The notes under the pieces were generated by a model. That model was not told the origin of the DNA and made no database searches. It worked only from the letters and a program-made list of their open reading frames with translations. The position numbers were made by a program, and so were the translations under genes. Below, piece by piece: positions 44,671 to 52,925 of a DNA stretch of 64,000 bases. The stretch comes from Symsagittifera roscoffensis (lineage: Eukaryota; Xenacoelomorpha; Acoela; Convolutidae). Numbering within the stretch: position 1 is the first letter of the stretch; the number at the start of each line of letters is the position of its first letter. The stretch is taken from contig NC_087065.1 in NCBI RefSeq assembly GCF_963678635.1, positions 59,608,754 through 59,672,753 of the forward strand, read 5' to 3'.

Positions 44671-45600
44671 ATATTTTTTTGTCTATATGGGTATCGGCTC
44701 CGTGACACATCACCGATTTGATACCTTGATAGAAATGAAGGATTTTAATTTGGGTTAACGGTTTTTGCCTTCGGAATAAAAAAAGAGAAAAAATTACATG
44801 CACAGCCATTTGTTTGCAGTTTGACTTTTGGATTTTTTCTATATTTTTGAGTTTGAGACAAGGGCAGCAAAAAAGAGTTATAATTTAAGTATACTGTCAT
44901 CCATAAGTAATCCATAATCGGCGCACAAATGTTGCCTTGAATCATTTTTATTTGGCTTCACGTTGCGAATTGGGCCCAACAATAAACTGGTAGACACGAA
45001 ATGTACGTGACCATCCGTGTGAGAAATTTTTTCGAACATAATGACAAAATCATTTTTCTAATTGTTAACGAACAAACTGGAGGCAATTATACAGATATTT
45101 TCATGTCATGAAGGCACTAATCTATTGACACAAATGTTTTTTTTGGCGTTTTGACTTTTGTTTCCTTCTTGGTATGTTTTAACAAGTTCGCCGAAATTTC
45201 CTATCCTCTCCCATAACAAAATTGCAATTGGTGGGAGAAAAACGTGAAAAACCTTTCAAAAAAATTTAAGAATTAAGATTTCCAAGTACAGCAAAAAAAA
45301 ATTAATTGATCCAGCTCTGTCAAATTGTGGTGGATCTTTTCTAAAAACAAAGTTCAATAACAAAAAAGTAGAAAAATGGCAGCGCCTTGGGATCTACTGA
45401 ACAATTGCCCCCCTTTTAAGAAAGGGGAGAGCAACTGTAAAGTATATTAAAACAACGCATTTTTGGCCAATCAAAATGCAGCAAAATTCTAATTCTCAAT
45501 AGAAAGCTCAGTGCTAATTTACTGCTTTTATTAATAGGGGTGGCAATTCTTAAGTAGATACCAAAGAAGGGGGCAATTGTTAAATAGATCCGCGCCTTGA
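44671..45600. other. No gene recognised
   Basis: AT-rich with AAAGGGGAGAGCAACTG/GGGGCAATTGTT phrases near 45410-45590 that look like an inverted pair (GATCTACTGAACAATTGCCC versus GGGCAATTGTTAAATAGATC), enclosing about 180 bp. Confidence 0.45.
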
Positions 45601-45659
45601 AGTGATATCTTCTGACTTAATTATAATCAAAAATTGGACAATAAACTTGACAAAATCTG

Positions 45660-46245
45660 AAGCCAGCTTAGACACAATGAAGAACAGCAAGAACATTCAG
45701 GGCGTCTCACTGATACAAGTTGCTTTTTTATTGAGTCAATTTTCAAAATTTTTTAAAAAAACTGAAACTTTTTTTTATATATATAAAGTTTATCATGTAC
45801 AATTTTTTTTTGACGATTATGCTTCAAACTGAGGTAACAAAAGTGCAATATAATTCTTTCTAGTAGAGCGCGAGCGGCGACTTATTCCGACTCGGAAAGT
45901 ACTCAAAAAATATATGAAGCAAGCTATTGGGAACTTTGAATAAGTTGCTGTACGATAATTGCACCAGTTTCATCTTCGAATAACATGTGGGGAAGTATTT
46001 AAATAATCTAGAAAAAAATAAACTGAAATATTTTCTTATGATTCATTTTTGGATCAATTGTTAATATTATTGAAAAGATGATTTATTAAATGCGCAGCTT
46101 GAACATTGAGGTTTCGCCCTGATACAAGTAGTCTGGTTTTGTTGTTCTGATCAAAGAAAATTGGGAGGAACTTTGTATTCGGGTGTGTTGTTTTTCCGAG
46201 CAAAATCAGGTAGTGTAAATAATTATTGGAATGGGATGAGTAATA
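45660..46245 (+). repeat. Two truncated W copies
   Basis: AGAACATTCAGGGCGTCTCA at about 45690 and GAACATTGAGGTTTCGCCCTGA at about 46100 are W 3'-end signatures. The rest of each copy is decayed. The short frames in this interval follow the repeats. Confidence 0.5.
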
Positions 46246-47310
46246 TACCAAATTAAAGGTCTTTCAGCCGTAATTTGAATCGTTTAAAAATTTTCAATCT
46301 GGTTTCAAGTTTTTGGTTTTTGTCTTAATTCGATCGAATGAAACGAGCCAGCAGGCTTCCAATAGTTTACTTTCATGGCATAAAAGTTTACAATAGCTTA
46401 TTTTAAAACGTAAAAAATTAGTTCTACCCGAGTAACGTTGGTTTTTTTTAGTATTTTTCGGAATCAAAAATTTCAAAAACCGTTGTACAATTTTTTGATT
46501 TTTAGTTCAATTTCGAGCGAGTAAAGCAATTATAAGTTTTTGTCATTTCGAATTTCTGCTTAATACAATCAAATTTTACTTTAAAAAACAAAATTTTGGA
46601 TGTTTTTTTGCGCACAAAATGCAAAAAAAATCAAAATTTTTTCAAAAAATTAAAATCAAACCATAAATTTTTTAAATTTTTTGTTTGTCTACCATTTTTT
46701 GAAGTTGTGTAACTCAGTAAATTTCTATAGTTTCTATAGTTTTCGAATCACATCCCGCATAAAAAATGACAAAAAGTTGAAAAGAAAAACTAAAAACTTT
46801 GTTTTTCTATTTTTTTAAAAAATACTTTGGTCGGAACAGTCTAAGCTAATTGCCCAACAACCGGCTATTCCAACCATTGAAAATGGAGAGAAAACTTGTT
46901 TTTCCGTGTTTTATTTAATTAAATAAAAGTTTTTTTAACGCAAAATTAGGTACCACAAGTAATTATCGGAATGGTTGGAGTGATACGAAATATTAAAGCC
47001 TCGACATCCAAAAAGGTTGAAGAAATTTTCCCAGTGTTGAGAAAACTTAATTGAAATTTTTTTGATTGTTGATCTAATTTCGATTTGAAAAGGTTGACCA
47101 TCAGGCTTATTTTGTGGCTTGTATAAAAATCAAAAATAATGGTAGGTGGGATGATACACCATAATAAATTCTTTCCAGCCCTGGTCTGAGCAAAGCTGAA
47201 AACTTTCAAAAAGGTGACCCAGTGTCTAGAAAAATGGATTCGATTTTTTTTTGAATTTTTGTCTAATTTCCAGCGAGTAAGGCAAGCGAGCATGCTTATT
47301 GAAAAAGGAA
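46190..47310 (+). repeat. Diverged direct repeats around CAGGCTT / GAGTAA anchors
   Basis: Three to four loosely matching blocks share a GCAAAATCAGGTAGTGTAAA / GCAAAATTAGGTACCACAAG phrase, a (A/T)ATTATCGGAATGG(T)TGGAGTGAT phrase, and a 'CAGCGAGTAAGGCAAGCGAG' end. Old tandem or interspersed copies. The 115-aa minus-strand frame at 46946 crosses them without splice support. Confidence 0.45.
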
Positions 47311-47707
47311 AACATGAAATTTTATTTTACCTTCATTAAAATATTTTTGAGCAATTTAAGTGCTATCTTTGAAATAAAAAAACTTCAAAAACTCAAAAAG
47401 TTTGCTACGAGAAAAAATTGGCAACAAAAATTAGAATGTTTTTAAAATTAGTTTTGTTTTTTTTTGTCAGTTTTGTACAAAAACTCTTGCCTGATGTGCC
47501 GGCCGTTTGTAACCCTGACTGTCGAATATGCCTCAACTCTTTGTTCGTGTAAGATTTTTTCATGATACGACTGAGAATAAACAAACTGTAACTTGAAGAA
47601 AAAAAAACATGAAAAACTTTCTAGGGATTTCATGTGGTTATAGTCTGAACACTCTGTCATACTTGCACATTAATCAGCTATACTTGTTGTAATTGGAATC
47701 GTTTCAG

Positions 47708-47881
47708 TTCGTCGGCATCATGAATGAATCATGGAGTGAGATTTCGTTCAAATCTGAAATTTTGTTCAGAAACAACCGAGCTAAATATCTCAGTTTCCGG
47801 ACCGACAGTCATATTTTTGGAGAAAATGCCAAGGTCTCCTTGAGCTGGTCACTCCCAACAGATTATGGCCCATTTGAATAT
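47708..47881 (+). CDS. Strong 58-codon exon, unknown gene
   Basis: CGTTTCAG precedes and GTAAGT follows; exactly 58 codons, phase 0 at both ends. It encodes GIMNESWSEISFKSEILFRN, NRAKYLSFRTDSHIFGEN and KVSLSWSLPTDYGPFEY. Alternating hydrophobic residues and one sequon (NES) fit an extracellular beta-sandwich. It splices in phase to the exon at 51106. A Z repeat starts about 140 bp after the donor and a Mutator-like element lies in the putative intron. It may be part of gene B or a new gene. Confidence 0.6.
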
Positions 47882-48019
47882 GTAAGTTACGCTACTTGTC
47901 GTTATTTAACAGAGAAAAACAATTTTAAACGGTAGGTATTATCCAATATAGCTGAGCTATTTCAGAAGTTTGAACAATTAAAATTAATTTAATAATTTAA
48001 TTTAAAAATCATGAAGGTA

Positions 48020-48190
48020 GTTTGAATGAAATTGGGGTTTTATATGTTTAAGTTTTTTTTCAGGGAAAAATCTTCAAAGTCCAGCAAAAGCGTAAAAATT
48101 TTTGAAAACGTGATTGACTTCTGGTTTCGAAGCAAAGGTTATATTTTGCTGATTTACAAGCAGAATACAAAAAATTTATTGTAACTTTAC
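48020..48190 (+). repeat. Repeat family Z, truncated copy
   Basis: TTTTATATGTTTAAGTTTTTTTTCAGGGAAAAATCTTCAAAG and GATTGACTTCTGGTTTCGAA match the Z order and the 57.4-kb copy. It ends where the Mutator-like element begins, so the transposon probably inserted into it. Confidence 0.5.
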
Positions 48191-48194
48191 CTCA

Positions 48195-48312
48195 TGCTAG
48201 GAACACTTTAAATGTTTTTTGTTTTTATTACAGGCATGATTCACAGGCATGAAGAAAAAATGTGTTCAGATTTTGTTTGTCATAGGGAGTGTCTATCTAT
48301 TTTCCGTGCATA
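48195..48312 (+). repeat. MULE left terminal inverted repeat
   Basis: It matches the reverse complement of 50345-50468 through GTTTTTTGTTTT, TGTTCAGATTT and GGGAGTGTCT, with small indels. Confidence 0.72.
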
Positions 48313-48698
48313 TTTTTTTGCCGCGCTGTTTAACTGGGCCATAATTTCTTTTTCTAAACAAAAACACAAACTTCGAAGTGTAACTTTTGCACCTAAACAC
48401 GAGATTCTAGAGTATTGTTAGTGAAAAAATGTGTTTGTAATTGTGTTGTGCAGCCAAAGGACAGGCAAAAGTGTGAAAGTAGAAAAATTTGGTAACTTCC
48501 CGATTGGCATAATTCCCAAATGGCATAAAAACAAATTAATTCCCAAATCGCATAAACAATTTCAATAAATCTGTGAAACTTTGAGGAAAAAGTAAGATTT
48601 TTCCAGACAGTTTTCACGCCTTAGTTTGTTGACTTGTCAACGATATACTTATCACTCATCAAAATTTAATTCCAGCTGATTTATTAGATTTTTAAAAA

Positions 48699-49088
48699 AT
48701 GAGGCAAATTGAAGTTTTCAAAAAGGGACGGGGTTGCAATTTGTATTATAATGGATATTTCTATAACAAACCGAAGCTACAACCAAAAGTTTTCTTTTGG
48801 CTTTGTACTGAAACTGAATGCGGCACCAGACTCACTTCAAATTTTGAAATGGATACCTTGATGACTCATCCAAGTTCCCATGTCCATATGCCCGACAATA
48901 ACCGCTATAAAGATCTCACTTTAAAAACTAAAACTCTTTCGGAAATGTCCCAAAACCCGCTCAAATCAATTTCCCAAATCTACAAAAAAATTGTAGCCGG
49001 AACCATTGATATAAGTCTCTCCTCATTCAGAAATGTAAAATCGGCATTGTATCGCCAACGATACAGAATGATGCCAAAAATGCCTTGA
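48699..49088 (+). CDS. FLYWCH zinc-finger part of MULE transposase
   Basis: A 129-residue frame starting at ATG. Residues about 13-70 fit the FLYWCH zinc-finger plan: NLYYNGYFYN, then FFWLCTETECGTRL with the two Cys, then THPSSHVHMP with the two His. FLYWCH domains bind DNA or partners in animal MULE transposases. The rest (residues 75-129) is a basic linker leading to the transposase. The frame then stops at TGA and the protein resumes in another frame at 49114, so the gene is broken by at least one frameshift or stop. Confidence 0.78.
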   Translation: MRQIEVFKKGRGCNLYYNGYFYNKPKLQPKVFFWLCTETECGTRLTSNFEMDTLMTHPSSHVHMPDNNRYKDLTLKTKTLSEMSQNPLKSISQIYKKIVAGTIDISLSSFRNVKSALYRQRYRMMPKMP

Positions 49089-49113
49089 AGTAGCGAATCG
49101 TTAAGAGTTCGAG

Positions 49114-50307
49114 ATGAAAGGGCAGAAAAGCAGGATGAAAAAAAAATTTGTTGAAAATCGACAGAGGTTGGGGTATTGTCTTTTCTTAAGCGACTGGCAA
49201 TTGAAAGCGCTTTCGAAATGTAGAATTATTCTTTCTGATGGAACTTTTAAATCGTCTCCGAAATATTTTTTACCAAACTTGGAATATTTGGAGTTATTTT
49301 TGGAATATTTGGAGAATCAAAAATTCCCTTAGTTTGGTGCTTGCTTCAAAATAAAACGAAAGGAACATATCGCTGAATGCTACAAACATTACCAAGAAAA
49401 CTTCACAGAATGGACCTGGAACTAAAAATCAAAGAAATTATTTGAGACTTTGAGCTTGGATTCAAGGTGAGATACAACAATTCTGTAACTTTTAACATAG
49501 ACATCTTAATCAGTTTTTGAGACCACCATGGGACGTCCACCAGAGACGCTTCTGGGGGTTGTCGGTCAAGTTAACGCCGAGGTGGGGAGTGCCTTACCAT
49601 AGGTTTTACAGGCACTCTTCACCACGGCACCAACTTGACCGACATCCCAAGAAACGTCTCAGACATGATCCCTATGATGGTCTCAAAAACCATATACGAC
49701 CACTAGGAGCAGAGTTTTGAAAGTCTTGTGTTTCGGGCAGCAGTAGAAACAGACTTTCCAACAGTCAAAATTCGAGGATGTTATTTTCATTTCTCCAAAG
49801 CAACTTTGTCAAAAATTAAAGGTTCGGGACTATTTACACCTTACAAAAATGATAGAAGACTAAACCAATTTATTCGAAAGTTTATTGCCATAGGTTTTCT
49901 ACCAGTGTTTTATTTCCGCCTAAAATTCTTGAGGTACTTCAAGAAACATCGACAAGATAACTGGTTTCCCGATTTACAAATCTCAGTGTCTTTTTGAACT
50001 ATTTTGAGGCAACTTGGTTACATCAATTTCCACCAAATATCTACAACTTTTATGCCAGGCCACTCTGAGAACAAAAAGCACGTGAAGGCTACAAAGATTG
50101 GCTGAATACACGAGTAGGTCGTCGAGTTCGCCTAATTTTTTGGGTGTTTGTTAAAACTTTACAAAATGAAGAAAACTTGGCAAGAATATCTTACAGGCGA
50201 TTGCAATTGGGCTATCGAGCCGATGTTCCTCAAAGAAAACAATGGAGAAATTTAAACGCATTTGGTACGCAAAATGGTATGTGGGAGCAGAAGAAGAGTC
50301 ATTGAAC
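49114..50307 (+). pseudogene. MULE transposase remnant
   Basis: The first acidic motif is seen as LSKCRIILSDGTFKSSP (DGTF). A DFELG encoded at about 49446 fits the second acidic position. The third conserved region appears from 49728: DFPTVKIRGCYFHFSKATL followed by IAIGFLPV. Several stops and frame changes and an inserted 178-bp hairpin at 49513 separate these pieces, so it cannot make an active enzyme. The last part degenerates before the right TIR. Confidence 0.75.
49513..49690. mobile_element. 178-bp full-length hairpin inserted in the MULE
   Basis: The arms start GTTTTTGAGACCACCATGGG and end CCCTATGATGGTCTCAAAAAC. Pairing continues through a GTCGGTCAAGTT/AACTTGACCGAC block to a GGGAGTGCC/GGCACTCTT stem and a small loop near 49603. 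It is more GC-rich than its host and sits between transposase motifs. The 67-residue frame across it is an artefact. It is either a tiny palindromic MITE or an RNA hairpin source. Confidence 0.85.
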
Positions 50308-50344
50308 CTGTAAACTGAACAGTTTTATGAAAAAAAAAACAGAT

Positions 50345-50468
50345 CTCATTGTTAAATTAACATGCACAAAAAAAGAAAGACACTCCCCATGATAAACAAA
50401 TCTGAACACAATTTTTTCTTGCTTCTTGCTCTATAAGAAAACAAAAAACTTGAAACTGTTACCATTAC
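50345..50468 (-). repeat. MULE right terminal inverted repeat
   Basis: Counterpart of the left TIR, with AGACACTCCCCATGATAAAC then TCTGAACACAATTTTTTCTT on the plus strand. Confidence 0.72.
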
Positions 50469-50514
50469 GGAATAAACCAAAACAATTTCAAAACAAAACT
50501 CTGTTAAGAGTAGA

Positions 50515-50770
50515 GGATTTAGGGGGGGGGGCTCCGTCAACCCAAAGGGTTCGCCTGTGATACTAATTTAAGACCTCTATTTTTGGCTGACTGACCCATA
50601 ATCTTTTCTAGAGGCGCTTTCGGCACCAATATATACTATTTTTGAGGGGAGCGAGCGACAAAAAAATATATTGTTTTGATCAAAAATGCCCACAGAGTGC
50701 TTAAAAGCCTTTTTTGGTCAATTGTTTTTGCGCTGCAAGCAAATTTTTGAAAAACCAGGCCAAAAATTAC
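50515..50770 (+). repeat. Interspersed repeat family Y, truncated copy
   Basis: GGATTTAGGGGGGGGGGCTC start, AGGGGAGCGAGCGACAAAAA centre and TGCGCTGCAAGCAAATTTTT near its end. It lies immediately outside the MULE right end. Confidence 0.6.
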
Positions 50771-51105
50771 AATTTAAACAATATGCATATAACAAAATTT
50801 ATGTATAAAAAGGAACTAGTTTTAAAAAACGTCAGGCGTATAGTGAACTTTCAAATTTGCCATTTTAAAGCATAGGTTACCCTTCAAATTTATCAAACTT
50901 AATAGAAGTATTTTGTTTAAAGATGACAAAATGAACTTTTTAGTATACCATTGACATCTTTTTGTTGCAATTGCTTAGGGGAAATCCTAAATTATGAATC
51001 TTTTTGCTCTTGAGACTGTTGAGTGTCCTAATTCTAACAATAAGAATGTTTCACTAAACTGCTGTAATGCTGGGCTACGGTATCGGAAAAAAAAACTATT
51101 TTTAG

Positions 51106-51286
51106 GCCAATGTGAAGATTCGTGATCAGCATCCAGTTTTCTTCCTTTACGAACTGGCTTCTGTGACAGTGCGTCCAAATTATTATGAACAGTGTCCACA
51201 GGGCATAACCCATGAATGCAAACATGCCTACAGCCCTCCATACCAGTACTATGTCTGTCCAAATGCAAGCAAACATCTGAATCTAG
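51106..51286 (+). CDS. Strong Cys/Tyr-rich exon, unknown gene
   Basis: ATTTTTAG precedes and GTTAGT follows; 60 codons plus one base, phase 0 at the start. It encodes KIRDQHPVFFLYELASVTVR, PNYYEQCPQGITHECKHAYS and PPYQYYVCPNASKHLNL. Three Cys, many Tyr and a sequon (NAS) suggest an extracellular domain. It accepts the exon ending at 47881 in phase across a ~3.2 kb intron that carries the transposon. The two minus-strand frames here (50987-51325, 51034-51276) are its antisense shadows. The next exon may be lost in or beyond the assembly gap. Confidence 0.62.
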
Positions 51287-51304
51287 GTTAGTGTTCCGAC
51301 AAAA

Positions 51305-51560
51305 TTCGGGGTGGTTTTTTCTCAAGACAAATTTCGACTTTTTAACTAGCCATCTTTGACAGAATTTTTTTCTATCATCCGAAAATTATTATTGTTCTGA
51401 GCTTAAATCTAAAATGTTATTTGATCAGTGATCATTTTTTGTACACGCCGATTTGGAACAACTAACGCGCGATATATTTTGCAGTTTTCACATGTAAGCG
51501 GAGATTAAATTCCTTTAAAAAATCGTTCCCACTTGAATTGAGGCATGCTATTAGAACTAA
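51305..51560 (+). repeat. MITE family W, truncated copy
   Basis: Starts at TCGGGGTGGTTTTTTCTCAAG, just after the exon's donor, and includes AATTTCGACTTTTTAACTAGC, AACTAACGCGCGATATATTT and AATCGTTCCCACTTG. The 3' half is missing. Confidence 0.65.
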
Positions 51561-51806
51561 TTAATACTTTGCTTTAGGCAAAAAACACAATGCTGATGTA
51601 AATTATCCCGTCAAAAGATACAAAATTTGATTCTCAAATTGGGTGTAGATTAGACAAAAATTGAAGGGTACATAAATTGCTCACAATTTCACCAGAATTA
51701 AACTTAACCTTCGAAACATTACCCCAAAAATGAGTAATTTTTGTTTTTTAATTAATCAATAATTACATTGATTACACAAAAACAAATCAAAATCTTTGCT
51801 TTAAAA

Positions 51807-52006
51807 NNNNNNNNNNNNNNNNNNNNNNNNNNNNNNNNNNNNNNNNNNNNNNNNNNNNNNNNNNNNNNNNNNNNNNNNNNNNNNNNNNNNNNNNNNNNNN
51901 NNNNNNNNNNNNNNNNNNNNNNNNNNNNNNNNNNNNNNNNNNNNNNNNNNNNNNNNNNNNNNNNNNNNNNNNNNNNNNNNNNNNNNNNNNNNNNNNNNNN
52001 NNNNNN
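51807..52006. other. Assembly gap (200 N)
   Basis: A block of exactly 200 N, a typical placeholder size. The real distance is unknown. It borders a GC-rich tandem repeat, which probably broke the assembly. Confidence 0.99.
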
Positions 52007-52290
52007 GGTTTTCCGGACCAAGGCGGATACGGAACGACCAAGAAACATTTCTTCGCGACCGTGGTGGATGCGGCGCGATTTGAACAATCACAGTGGAGAC
52101 GGCCCAGACCATGGCGGATACGGCGCGACGCTCCATAACAAGGCGGAGTCAGGGTCTTTTTCCAGACCAAGGCGGCAACGGAGCGATCAAGAATCAATCC
52201 CCGCAACCAAGGAGGATACGGCGCGACTTTCCAGACTAACGCGGAGACGGTGCGACCTCGAATCATTTCCTCGCGAGCAAGGCGAAGACT
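52007..52290 (+). repeat. GC-rich degenerate minisatellite beside the gap
   Basis: Units of roughly 30-60 bp built on CCAGACCAAGGCGGATACGG and GCGCGAC with many variants. The overlapping long frames on both strands run through the N block and are artefacts. The GCGCGAC and CCAGAC words are shared with foldback family X. Confidence 0.75.
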
Positions 52291-52360
52291 GATCTGAATT
52301 GGCGCGCGATGATCCCGTTTCAGTTTGAGTCAGACTCCGTTACCACTCGGCCATGACTAC
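52285..52360 (-). tRNA. tRNA-Ser/Leu-like 5' half, degenerate
   Basis: On the minus strand, GTAGTCATGGCCGAGTGGTA contains a perfect A box (TGGCCGAGTGG), followed by CTGACTCAAAC at the anticodon-loop position (possible CAA). No B box follows; the 3' half runs into the minisatellite. It is therefore a truncated tRNA or tRNA-derived SINE remnant. Confidence 0.4.
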
Positions 52361-52539
52361 TTGCGGACTTGAGATAATCAAACGAACGACAACAAAGTGA
52401 CCTTGTTTTGACAGCAGTTCCAATAAATTATTCATGATGTTCAAACTGTTTCGACATAAACACCGCGAGTATTTTCATTTTAGTGTTTTTGTTGTGTCCG
52501 ATAGATAGATGGACTTCAAATAAAGGCCTAAATGATGAA

Positions 52540-52925
52540 TTCTAATTTCAAGGTCAATCAATTCTATACTGTTTATCGACGAGAGAAAAAAAGATGTTGC
52601 TTTTGGTATCCCCGGGCCGAGTTTTGCGATTTATGTTTCGATCTACTCGACCCAGTCTCGACATGCTTCGACCGACTCGTCCCGAGCTATTTAACTTTTA
52701 ACAAAATTTGTCCGAGGAAGATCATTTTGTTCAAGTTTGACCGATGAAACACTTTTCCACCAAGTTTGACCGAGGAAAAATATTTTGGACGAGCTTGAAC
52801 GATGAGTTTTTCAATCAAGAAGAGTTTCGAACGAGAAAAAAAAAAACAAATCAATTTTGTTCAACCGAGGAAAAAACATTTCGTCTCAGTTCGACTCATA
52901 GTTTTTCCGACCGTGAACCAATTTG
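52540..52925 (+). repeat. TCGA/GACCGAG-rich degenerate repeat
   Basis: Repeated AAGTTTGACCGA(T/G)GAAA and TTCGACC/CTCGACC phrases with about 30-40 bp spacing. The two plus-strand frames in it are artefacts. It borders the satellite. Confidence 0.55.

Larger units (their letters stand above)
48195..50468 (+). mobile_element. Mutator-like (MULE) DNA transposon, decayed
   Basis: The ends are imperfect inverted repeats of about 110-120 bp. Left TIR landmarks TTTTTTGTTTTTATTACAGG, AATGTGTTCAGATTTTGTTT and AGGGAGTGTCTATCT pair with right TIR GGAGTGTC/AGACACTCCCC, AAACAAATCTGAACACAATTT and AAAACAAAAAACTTG. The interior encodes a FLYWCH-type zinc finger and remnants of a MULE transposase. FLYWCH plus MULE transposase is an established animal Mutator-superfamily arrangement (for example the Phantom group). 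I could not find an 8-10 bp target-site duplication, so the exact ends are approximate. Confidence 0.8.

Noticed and set aside
50987-51325. 112-aa and 80-aa minus-strand proteins
   Set aside because: They are antisense to the exon at 51106-51286, which has both splice sites on the plus strand.
51752-52292. Long frames (111-174 aa) crossing 51.8-52.3 kb
   Set aside because: Each runs through 200 N and a GC-rich tandem repeat, so the apparent length is an artefact.
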